A DNA stretch of 24,190 nt from positions 1-24,190 of the forward strand of contig JBCCBY010000008.1 in assembly GCA_039033795.1 (NCBI GenBank), given 5' to 3'. The stretch's first letter is position 1; each line of letters starts with the position of its first letter. Positions 7,185 to 14,150 of the stretch are shown here, piece after piece. Source of the stretch: Parvularcula sp039033795. Its GTDB lineage: Bacteria; Pseudomonadota; Alphaproteobacteria; Caulobacterales; Parvularculaceae. A model generated the notes under the pieces. It ran no database searches. It had not been told where the DNA came from and saw only the letters and a program-made list of their open reading frames with translations. A program made the translations under genes and the position numbers.

Positions 7185-7410
7185 ATGGACGCGGAAGCAG
7201 CAAAATACATTGGCGCAGGTCTCGCCGTTCTCCCTCTTTTTCGGTGTCGGCATCGGCCTCGGAATCCTCTTCGGTAACTTCATGCAAGGCGCTTTCCGGA
7301 ACCCATCGGCCACCGCTGGTCTCACGGGTAACTTCTTCATCGCCTTCGCGCTGACCGAAGCGACGGGTCTTTTCGCGCTCGTCATCGCCTTCCTCATCCT
7401 TTTCTCGTAA
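7185..7410 (+). CDS. atpE: ATP synthase Fo subunit c, frame broken by one extra base
   Basis: The gene starts at ATG 7185 after AAGGAG (MDAEAAKYIGAGLAVL), but this frame meets TAA at 7275-7277 after 30 codons. The rest of a normal c subunit continues in the +1 frame (FGVGIGLGILFGN to FALVIAFLILFS), ending at 7410. Skipping one base at the TTTTTC run (7237-7242) gives AVLPLFGVGIGLG and a 74-residue protein of exactly the expected length, with two membrane helices. The proton-carrying carboxylate is present (Glu in FALTEATG). Subunit c is indispensable to the enzyme and all neighbours are intact. A sequencing or assembly indel in the T-run is therefore the simplest cause; programmed +1 shifting is an alternative. 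A real loss of function is unlikely. Confidence 0.92.
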
Positions 7411-7412
7411 GA

Positions 7413-8006
7413 ATGACGATGATGCGGTGGCTTCAGGCGGGCGCCGCGGGGGCGCTAGCCTTCGCTGGCGTCGCCTTCGCTGCCGAACCTGCTGGACAGG
7501 AAGCAGCGGCAGGCGGACTGCCCCAACTCAATGCAGGCACCTATGCGGGCCAGATCTTCTGGCTCCTGGTCTTTTTCTTCGTGCTTTACCTCCTCCTGTC
7601 CCGGGTGTTTTTGCCCCGGCTTGGGTCGGTGATCGAAGAACGACGCTCACGGATCGCCGACGATTTCGACAAGGCTGCCGAGTTCAAGCGCCAAGCCGAT
7701 GAGGCCGAGGCCGGTTATAAAAAGGCCCTCGCCGATGCGCGCGCCAACGCATCGAAAATTGCTGCTGAAACGCGGGCACAGATCGATGCAGATATCCGCG
7801 CCATGCAGGCCGAGACAGACAAAAAACTCGATGCTGATATCGATGCTGCCGAAACGCGCATCGCCGAAACATCAGCAAAGGCCGCCGCCACTGTGCGCGA
7901 GGCCGCCAAGGTTACCACGTCGGATATCGTGGTCGCGTTGATCGACGAGACACCGAGCGACGAGACCATCGATGCCGCACTAGAGACGGCAAGAGGAGCG
8001 CAATAA
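7413..8006 (+). CDS. ATP synthase Fo subunit b'
   Basis: 197 residues. The order is an N-terminal hydrophobic, signal-like segment (GALAFAGVAFAAEPAG), one membrane helix (about 47-67, IFWLLVFFFVLYLLLSRVF), and then a long, charged Ala-rich coiled coil (EERRSRIADDFDKAAEFKRQ onward). This is the b' half of the heterodimeric stalk used by alphaproteobacteria and cyanobacteria, which holds F1 against the c-ring. It starts two bases after the atpE stop; ATGs at 7419 and 7422 are alternatives. Its stop overlaps the atpF start (TAATG). The symbol varies between atpF', atpF2 and atpG, so none is given. Confidence 0.93.
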   Translation: MTMMRWLQAGAAGALAFAGVAFAAEPAGQEAAAGGLPQLNAGTYAGQIFWLLVFFFVLYLLLSRVFLPRLGSVIEERRSRIADDFDKAAEFKRQADEAEAGYKKALADARANASKIAAETRAQIDADIRAMQAETDKKLDADIDAAETRIAETSAKAAATVREAAKVTTSDIVVALIDETPSDETIDAALETARGAQ

Positions 8007-8575
8007 TGCGTCAACTGATGAGCGCTGCCGCTTTTTTTGCTCTGGCGTCTGGGTCGGCTCTTGCAGCTGATGCAAAGGATGGCGGAAGCATTCTTCTCGA
8101 CACGAACCTCTGGGTTCTCGTCGGCTTTCTTATTGTGGTTGCTATCTTGGTAAGCCAAGGCGTGGGCAAAACGATTGGGGACGCCATCTCCAATCGAGCG
8201 AAGACCATTCAAGACCAGCTCGATGAAGCGCGCAGCCTCCGCGAAGACGCGCAAAAGCTCCTCGCTGACTACCAAAAGCGGCAGCGCGACGCTGAGACAG
8301 AAGCCGAAGCCATCATTGCCCAGGCCAAAGCCGACGCAAAAGCCATGGCTGCTGAGGCCAAAGTGAAAATGGAGGAGCAGGTGGCGCGCCGGACCGAGGC
8401 GGCGCAAGAGCGCATTGCGCGGGCGGAGGCGCAAGCGCTTGCAGAAGTCCGTGCACAGACCGCTGACTTGGCGATTGACGCTGCGCGCAGCATCATCAAA
8501 GCGCGCACCGATGCCTCCGCGCAAAAGGCCCTGCTTGATCGGGCAATCACCGATATCCGCGGTAAGCTGAACTAG
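8006..8575 (+). CDS. atpF: ATP synthase Fo subunit b
   Basis: 189 residues. The N-terminus again looks like a signal peptide (MRQLMSAAAFFALASGSALA then AD), followed by a membrane helix (about 33-50, LWVLVGFLIVVAILVS) and a long Ala/Glu/Lys/Arg coiled coil (ISNRAKTIQDQLDEARSLRE onward). This is the b partner of the stalk heterodimer. Translation is coupled to the b' gene by a TAATG overlap. F1 genes do not follow, which is the alphaproteobacterial arrangement with F1 at a separate locus. The 3' end overlaps the convergent BCCT gene: TAG and the opposing CTA share the sequence CTAG. Confidence 0.94.
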   Translation: MRQLMSAAAFFALASGSALAADAKDGGSILLDTNLWVLVGFLIVVAILVSQGVGKTIGDAISNRAKTIQDQLDEARSLREDAQKLLADYQKRQRDAETEAEAIIAQAKADAKAMAAEAKVKMEEQVARRTEAAQERIARAEAQALAEVRAQTADLAIDAARSIIKARTDASAQKALLDRAITDIRGKLN

Positions 8576-10062
8576 CCTGAGCCGTTGCCCCGTGAACGGA
8601 AGAGCCGCCACGCCATGGCGGCGCCTTGCCCTGCAAGCAAAACAGTCAGCGGTATTGAACCAGCAACAGCCAGCGCGCGCGTGGTGTCTTGCCCTCCCCG
8701 CGCGAGGAGTGCAGCCGCTGCAAGAGCGGCCAGGATCGCGCCCCAGAAGACCCGGCTTTCGGGTGAGGGGTCGGCATCGCGCTCAGAAAACATCGCCAGA
8801 ACAAAGGCCCCGCTGTCGGCGCTCGTGATCAAGAAAAAGATGATCAGCACCATGGTTATCACCTGCCAAAGCGCCGTGAGCGGAAGATGCTCAAGAAGAA
8901 CGTAAGTCGCCTGCGGCGCTGTTGCGAAATCGCGCACCCCGAGGTCAATTCCGGCATGTTGTTGAGAAATTGCGGCACCGCCGAGAATTGAAAACCACAA
9001 AATCGATGCTATCGTCGGAACGACGACAGCTGCGACAACAAAAGATCGCAATGATCGTCCCTTGCTGATGCGGGCCAGAAACACCCCCACAAAAGGTGTC
9101 CACGCGATCCACCAAAGAAGATAAGTCAGTGTCCATGCACGGGTCCAATCCCGCGCGTCACCTTCGGGCCGTAGGCTGACGGAAAGCTCTGCAAACGACG
9201 TGAGGTAAGCGGTTATGCTCTCTCCGATCGTTGCAAGGATCGAGAGTGTTGGGCCGGCCACAAGAATATAGGAGGCCAACACAACGGCGATGATCATGTT
9301 GATGTTCGAAAGGATAGCGATGCCGCGCCGCAGGCCTAACCAGGCAGACGCCAAGTAGCCCACGGTAATGAAGGCCAAGAGACCAATCTGCACACCGATC
9401 GCGTTCTCCACCGCTGCGCCAGATATCACGCGCAAGCCCGCGCTGGCTTGAAAAACGCCCTGCCCCAAGGATGCGACGATACCAAACATGACAGCAATCA
9501 ACGCTGCCCAATCGATCGCGCGTTGCCATAGAAGCGGAAGACGGGAAAAAGGTGCACTCGGAAGAATAAGGCCAGCGCGACGAAGAGAGAGCCCGATCGC
9601 CATCGCTGACACCGCGTAAATCGACCAGGCGTGGAGCCCCCAATGGAACTGCGTGATGGCAAGCGCTTGTTTTCGCGCGGCATCCGTGCCCGCCTCAACA
9701 CCTGTGCCTGGCGGCGGCACGTTCAGATGGATAAGCGGCTCAGCCGCACCCCAAAAGACAAGACCTGATCCCATTCCAGCCGCAAACATCATGGCGATCC
9801 ATGTCACCGTTCGGAACTGGGGCTTTGCGTCAGGGCCACCGATCACTTCACGCCCCTGCGGAAGAACGGCGATGACAACGCACAGCACAAAGCACGCCGT
9901 TGGCAAAAAAAGCGCCCAACGATCAAAATACTGTAGAAAGACGCGCGAGGTCGTCTCCATCAACGCCCCGAAAGATGCAGGCGCCAGCATCGCCAAAAGG
10001 GTGAAAACGCCGACGGCAAGTGGAAGCGCATGCTTCCGCCTGGAACTGCTTCCTTCCGTCAT
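8572..10062 (-). CDS. BCCT-family transporter
   Basis: A 496-residue, twelve-helix secondary transporter of the betaine/carnitine/choline family, which imports quaternary-ammonium osmolytes by sodium or proton coupling. Family signatures: GMGSGLVFWGAAEPL (about 95-109) and the TM8-type block TYLLWWIAWTPFVGVFLARI followed by SKGRS. The aromatic box WWIAWTPF is intact. N- and C-terminal extensions are short, so there is no obvious osmosensor tail as in BetP. Its start overlaps the SURF1 stop (TGATG), so it is translated with the cytochrome-oxidase assembly genes, an unexpected partner. The substrate is not decided by sequence. Confidence 0.93.
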   Translation of the reverse strand: MTEGSSSRRKHALPLAVGVFTLLAMLAPASFGALMETTSRVFLQYFDRWALFLPTACFVLCVVIAVLPQGREVIGGPDAKPQFRTVTWIAMMFAAGMGSGLVFWGAAEPLIHLNVPPPGTGVEAGTDAARKQALAITQFHWGLHAWSIYAVSAMAIGLSLRRAGLILPSAPFSRLPLLWQRAIDWAALIAVMFGIVASLGQGVFQASAGLRVISGAAVENAIGVQIGLLAFITVGYLASAWLGLRRGIAILSNINMIIAVVLASYILVAGPTLSILATIGESITAYLTSFAELSVSLRPEGDARDWTRAWTLTYLLWWIAWTPFVGVFLARISKGRSLRSFVVAAVVVPTIASILWFSILGGAAISQQHAGIDLGVRDFATAPQATYVLLEHLPLTALWQVITMVLIIFFLITSADSGAFVLAMFSERDADPSPESRVFWGAILAALAAAALLARGGQDTTRALAVAGSIPLTVLLAGQGAAMAWRLFRSRGNGSG

Positions 10063-10769
10063 CAGGTGGTCTTCCGTGACAAGAAAACCGTCACCGTGAC
10101 GAGCCCCACCGCGAGGCCAAACCAGGTGATCGCATAGCCCAAATGCGCGTTGCGAAAATCCAGCCGGGTCGTACCGCCGCGCGGAAGTTTGGTGGCCAGC
10201 GTGCTGTCGATGGCAAAGGGGAGATACTGCGCTTCACGTCCTGGTGTGAGGTAGGCGGCAAGAGCGGTGGGATCGCGATCAAAGAACACACCGTCCGCAG
10301 GCCGCGCCTTCGGCGCCAAGACAGCAGCAAGCCCTCGCGCGGGCCCATAGTGACGAACAAGGCCAGTCAGCTCCTCGGCATCCGGCAACGCATACGTCTC
10401 CGCTTGATCATCTTGCAGAACAAATCCCCGATTGACCAGCAGCAGCCGGCCCGAGCCATCATCGATCATCATCACTTGGAACGCGTAATAACCCGCTTGT
10501 CCATGAAGCGTGCCAAAGACATGGGCGACTTTCTCGCTGGGAAAACCGCCGGTCACCGAGACGGGGAGATATTCCGTGTCCTTCTCTTCCATCCCCTCGC
10601 GCAGAAGAGTGGAAAGCGGAACGGGCGCGAGGGCAGCGCGCTCTTCGACCTGGGCGATGAGGTCAGCTTTCCACGCTAGGCGCTGCACTTGCCACGTGCC
10701 AAGGGCACAGAGAACGAGCGTGCCGAGGCTGGCACAGACCAAGAGAATTGGCCGGACAACAAAGCTCAC
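10062..10769 (-). CDS. SURF1 family cytochrome oxidase assembly protein
   Basis: 235 residues from a GTG at 10769. Both terminal membrane helices are present (about 3-24, and near the C-terminus with YAITWFGLAVGLV). SURF1 motifs seen: LGTWQVQRLAWK after the first helix, the central VNRGFV, and YAITWFGLA at the end. SURF1 assists haem a insertion into cytochrome c oxidase subunit I. The GTG overlaps the DUF983 stop in GTGA, so translation is coupled; an ATG at 10841 would add 24 residues that lie inside DUF983. It is followed directly by the BCCT gene (TGATG). Confidence 0.9.
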   Translation of the reverse strand: MSFVVRPILLVCASLGTLVLCALGTWQVQRLAWKADLIAQVEERAALAPVPLSTLLREGMEEKDTEYLPVSVTGGFPSEKVAHVFGTLHGQAGYYAFQVMMIDDGSGRLLLVNRGFVLQDDQAETYALPDAEELTGLVRHYGPARGLAAVLAPKARPADGVFFDRDPTALAAYLTPGREAQYLPFAIDSTLATKLPRGGTTRLDFRNAHLGYAITWFGLAVGLVTVTVFLSRKTT

Positions 10770-11134
10770 GAGATCCGACCTTCTGAGGCATTGTTCTTGT
10801 ACTGAAGACCGATCATGAGGCCCTTGGTCGGACGCAAACAAGCAAACGTGACGGCGATAGAGGTCGCAAACGAGATGAGCAAAGCAGCCCCAGCAGGCGC
10901 ATCGAACCCAAAGCGCACAAGAAAGGCGACAGCCACAGCAACGACGCCAGTGATCGACATCACAAAAAACGCCGGTCCATCCGCGCTGTCAGCGAACGAA
11001 TAGTCGAGTTCACACACCGGACAATAGGGCTTGAGCGCCAAATACCCAAGGAACAGCTCACCTTGACCACAACGAGGGCAACGGCCGCGCAAAGCAACCG
11101 TCGCTGGATCAGGAACTTGGCGATGACGAACCAT
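10766..11134 (-). CDS. DUF983 family protein
   Basis: 122 residues with a zinc-ribbon-like N-terminus (CPRCGQG and CPVCELDY, two Cys-x2-Cys pairs at about 19-41) followed by two membrane helices (about 54-72 and 79-100). This is the DUF983 layout. The family sits between ctaE and SURF1 in many alphaproteobacteria and is presumed to aid cytochrome oxidase biogenesis, though its biochemistry is undefined. It begins 6 bases after the ctaE stop; no strong ribosome site is visible. Confidence 0.9.
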   Translation of the reverse strand: MVRHRQVPDPATVALRGRCPRCGQGELFLGYLALKPYCPVCELDYSFADSADGPAFFVMSITGVVAVAVAFLVRFGFDAPAGAALLISFATSIAVTFACLRPTKGLMIGLQYKNNASEGRIS

Positions 11135-11140
11135 GGAGCG

Positions 11141-12067
11141 TTAGCTGAGCAGACCCTGGTTCCCCAAGACGTAAATCGCGGCAAACAGGAAAAGCCACAC
11201 GACATCAACAAAGTGCCAATACCAGGCCGCCGCTTCAAACCCGAAATGGCGTTGGCGCGTGAATTGGCCCCGCAGACCACGGATCAAACAGATAAAGAGG
11301 AAAATCGTTCCGACGAGAACATGAAAGCCATGAAAACCCGTCGCCATGAAGAAGGACGAACCGTAGATTGTGCTGTTGTTGAACGTAAAGAACCCACCGG
11401 CCAAGGCCTCATAATACTCAATACCCTGAAAGACTGAGAAAATCGCACCGAGGACCACCGTTACGATCATGCCCCACTTAAAACCCGGCCGATCGCCGAC
11501 CTGCAGCGCATGGTGCGCCCAGGTAACAGTTGTGCCTGAAAGAAGAAGAATGAGCGTGTTGACCAAGGGCAACTGCCAAGGGCTCAGCGGCTTCACACCT
11601 TCTGGCAACGCGTTACCGCTGAAAATATGACCTTTTGCGTCATTTTGGAGAAAGGCCAGCTGACCGTCCGCGTTGAGCATTTGCTCGCCACCCGACAGCA
11701 TCACCGCATCGCCCGCGCCTGGGAACAGCGCCCACGCAAAAAACGCCCAGAACCACGCGACGAAAAACATCACCTCGGACAGAATGAAGAGAACGACCCC
11801 GTAACGCAGACCAATCCGCACCACGTCGCTCGTGTTCTCGCCGGACAGGCTTTCGCGAACAATGTCGCGCCACCAACCGTACATCGAAAAAATCACACCG
11901 CCGAAACCGACAATGAAAAGCCAGGGGCCTGACATGCCGAAAAGCTTGATCTCCGAATAACGCCAAACGACCGCGCCGAGCATCATCAGCATCGCCGCGA
12001 CGGAGGACACAAAAGGCCACGGGCTCGGGTTCACTAGGTGGTAATCGTGTTTGACGTCAGCGGCCAT
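11141..12067 (-). CDS. ctaE: Cytochrome c oxidase subunit III
   Basis: A 308-residue, seven-helix membrane protein of the aa3-type oxidase. Conserved blocks: SEVMFFVAWFWAFF, TTVTWAHHAL, FQGIEYYEA, FFMATGFHGFHVLVGT and WYWHFVDVVWLFLF at the end. Subunit III stabilises the catalytic core and proton uptake. An insert at about 127-158 (SGGEQMLNADGQLAF and following) lengthens the loop between helices relative to the shortest homologues. The ATG at 12067 is preceded by AAGAGC. Here ctaE leads its own unit; the subunit I/II genes are not upstream, because the next gene is divergent. Confidence 0.96.
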   Translation of the reverse strand: MAADVKHDYHLVNPSPWPFVSSVAAMLMMLGAVVWRYSEIKLFGMSGPWLFIVGFGGVIFSMYGWWRDIVRESLSGENTSDVVRIGLRYGVVLFILSEVMFFVAWFWAFFAWALFPGAGDAVMLSGGEQMLNADGQLAFLQNDAKGHIFSGNALPEGVKPLSPWQLPLVNTLILLLSGTTVTWAHHALQVGDRPGFKWGMIVTVVLGAIFSVFQGIEYYEALAGGFFTFNNSTIYGSSFFMATGFHGFHVLVGTIFLFICLIRGLRGQFTRQRHFGFEAAAWYWHFVDVVWLFLFAAIYVLGNQGLLS

Positions 12068-12140
12068 GGTCAGCTCTTTTCCGGGTTTCTGGCGGGTTAG
12101 CGCCAGCCCCTGCTTAGCGCAACGTGGTATAAGTGCACGT

Positions 12141-12169
12141 TTGCCGCGCTGTCAGAGTTGAGCTATTAC
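12141..12169 (+). promoter_or_regulatory. Candidate sigma-70 promoter for the Sel1/PG-binding-like gene
   Basis: TTGCCG at 12141-12146 and TATTAC at 12164-12169, separated by 17 bases, about 40 bases before the ATG at 12207. Each hexamer matches four of six consensus bases, in an AT-rich patch of the divergent region with ctaE. Confidence 0.35.
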
Positions 12170-12206
12170 ATTAACTATAAATCGATCGTGGTCGGGGGAT
12201 CAGCGC

Positions 12207-13430
12207 ATGGAAACCTTAGATCGGACGTCCAAGATGCCCTTTCGGCGCTTTAAGCGTTCGGAGGAATCCGCGTCTGCAGAAAGCTCCGCGATGAACGCAA
12301 ACGCGGGGGCCAACAGCCAGACCGTCAATGTGGTGAGCGACACGACAAGCGGCGCGTCCTCGCAGTCTGACGAGAATGGCGTCAACTGGCTGAAAAGAAT
12401 CCTGGTTACCCTCATGGGGTTGATCAGTGTGGGGACGGTTGGCGGCGGGATCTCGATTTTTTCGATCCAGGTCGGGATCAACCTTGGCAAAGAAGAAACC
12501 GTTTTTGATTACAAGAATTTTCCCACCTACAGCGTCGAAACGGGTTTTCGCGTCGACAGTGACGGCGACCCATGCGTGGTGGAGCTGGAGGATGTCGCTT
12601 GCTCCGCCGTGGCGACGGACCAGCAAAAACGTGATCTTTCCACGTATTACCTCAAACGCGGTGACGCCGATATCGCGATCGGCAACCTGCCCCGCGCAAA
12701 AGCATCGTTTGATCTTGCCATTTCGATCGGTCGGCCTGTGGGCGCGGAAAGCGCCGCTCTGGCAGCGACGCGTCTGCAATATCTCAACCTCACCTGTGAC
12801 TATGATGAGGAATCATTGGCCCGCGTTGCTCGGGACAATGAATTCAATATCCTTGGTGGCGAGATTCAGATGGATCAACGCCAAAAAGCGCTGGCTGCCT
12901 TGCGACACTATAATGGGCCGGTGGACGGGAAGCACAGCCAAGAGGTGCGCGACGGTGTGCGCGCGTTTCAAACCAGCCTTTGGTTTCCTGCGACTGGGGT
13001 CCTGACATCGGAGCAGGTGGTCTTGCTCATCTGCGGTGCCGCTGAGATCAAGGAGGACGTCGAATCCATCACCTTGCTGGGCGTGATGTATGCCACCGGG
13101 CTGGGGGTTCGGCAAAACACAGACCAAGCCCTTCAATGGCTCGACAGCGCCGCCAGTGTCGGCAGCGCCGATGCATCGTGGAATTTGGCGCTCCTCTTTG
13201 GAACCCGCACCACCGAATCGAGCGCGCTTGTTTGTGATGCGACCCAAAACCCCGAACGCGCCGACAGCTATCTCCGTGATGCGATGCGCGCCGGGCACCC
13301 TGCGGCGCTTGAGGCCTGGGCCAGGCACGCCGACGAAACGCCGGCCGTCCGGTGGAACAAAATCTCGAGTGAGTTGCGTACACCTGAGGCCCTCGAACGC
13401 GTGGGCCAGAGCTGTAACCCCAACGGATAA
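12207..13430 (+). CDS. Membrane-anchored Sel1/TPR protein with PG-binding-like domain
   Basis: 407 residues. Order seen: a Ser/Asn-rich cytoplasmic tail (1-60); one membrane helix (about 64-93, WLKRILVTLMGLISVGTVGG and on); a TPR-like helical region (about 145-180); a peptidoglycan-binding-like motif (about 222-277, with the NGPVDGKHSQEVRDGVRAFQ pattern and TGVLTSEQV); and a Sel1-type repeat (about 286-325, LLGVMYATGLGVRQNTDQAL). By the positive-inside rule the C-terminal domains should be periplasmic. GGGGG lies upstream of the ATG. Cysteines at about 123, 132, 197, 276, 343 and 403 suit a disulfide-bonded periplasmic fold. No catalytic motif is visible. A scaffold or envelope-sensing role is inference. 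It is 12 bases ahead of the Cys-rich lipoprotein gene. Confidence 0.8.
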   Translation: METLDRTSKMPFRRFKRSEESASAESSAMNANAGANSQTVNVVSDTTSGASSQSDENGVNWLKRILVTLMGLISVGTVGGGISIFSIQVGINLGKEETVFDYKNFPTYSVETGFRVDSDGDPCVVELEDVACSAVATDQQKRDLSTYYLKRGDADIAIGNLPRAKASFDLAISIGRPVGAESAALAATRLQYLNLTCDYDEESLARVARDNEFNILGGEIQMDQRQKALAALRHYNGPVDGKHSQEVRDGVRAFQTSLWFPATGVLTSEQVVLLICGAAEIKEDVESITLLGVMYATGLGVRQNTDQALQWLDSAASVGSADASWNLALLFGTRTTESSALVCDATQNPERADSYLRDAMRAGHPAALEAWARHADETPAVRWNKISSELRTPEALERVGQSCNPNG

Positions 13431-13442
13431 GGACCATCAGTG

Positions 13443-13976
13443 ATGCGAGCAATTGTTTCCTTCCTAGCAGCGGCGGTTGCAGCCATCGTGCTCACCGCGT
13501 GTAGCCATAGCCCTAGTCCAATGCAGATTTGCTCGTCATCGTCCCTCGCAGAGGAACGCACGTCCACGATGACCGCCGTGAACGGCGCCGAGCGTCGCGC
13601 ATCGCAGAGTGGTCAAACGGTGTTGAGCGAAAAGCTTCAAAGCTACAGCGCACGTTTTGAGATCGCGCACCGGTCGATGGTTTCGAGCTGCCAATTGTAT
13701 GCCAATTGTCTGGACACAAATGGTGGGAAGGAAACCAAATGCCTGCGAAGTGAAAGTCGTCTCGATGCGGCGCAAAGCGAGTATTACGGCATGCTTCGCG
13801 AGTTCGACCGACTGCAAGCGGAGGTGCGCAAGACCTGTTGCCAAACAGAAAGGCAAGAAGGACCTGCGCATCTCGATCCGGACAACAACAACACGCCGAC
13901 GTCAGGTTGCAATCCCAACTGTGCAACGACGCAGAATGTCTTCACCACCGATTGCTGCCCACTTCCGTCTAGTTGA
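13443..13976 (+). CDS. Cysteine-rich lipoprotein of unknown function
   Basis: 177 residues. MRAIVSFLAAAVAAIVLTAC is a lipoprotein signal with the lipobox LTAC (Cys20). The mature part has a helical middle (SEKLQSYSARFEIAHRSMV and a coiled segment to REFDRLQAEVRK). Its tail is strikingly Cys-rich (TCCQ, GCNPNCATT, TDCCPLPSS), nine or more cysteines beyond the lipidated one. The ATG at 13443 has AAGGA nine bases upstream. The gene follows the Sel1/PG-binding-like gene by 12 bases, so they are very likely co-transcribed. I know no family with this combination; a disulfide-rich outer-membrane partner of its neighbour is a plausible guess. Confidence 0.8.
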   Translation: MRAIVSFLAAAVAAIVLTACSHSPSPMQICSSSSLAEERTSTMTAVNGAERRASQSGQTVLSEKLQSYSARFEIAHRSMVSSCQLYANCLDTNGGKETKCLRSESRLDAAQSEYYGMLREFDRLQAEVRKTCCQTERQEGPAHLDPDNNNTPTSGCNPNCATTQNVFTTDCCPLPSS

Positions 13977-14150
13977 GCCCATGGCACCGTCAGAGGAAAA
14001 CAGTCCGGTGATCGTCCTGAGACTGATTTGTTTTGGATGATGCTTAAGGACGAACACCTAGGGGAAGCGCGTCAACCAGCGCAGCGAACAACCACAGCGT
14101 CCCGCCATCGCGCGGCCCTCGCCACACGAACAGCTGTGTGCTTGTCGATC

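Noticed and set aside
7210..7410. A separate short atpE-like protein starting at TTG 7210
   Set aside because: Its first residues do not match subunit c and it lacks a ribosome site; the AAGGAG-ATG at 7185 with a one-base frame break explains the sequence better.
14081..14150. Hairpin CACAC/GTGTG between the lipoprotein and SulP genes as a bidirectional terminator
   Set aside because: The stem is 5 bp with an 8-base loop and no T-run on either strand.
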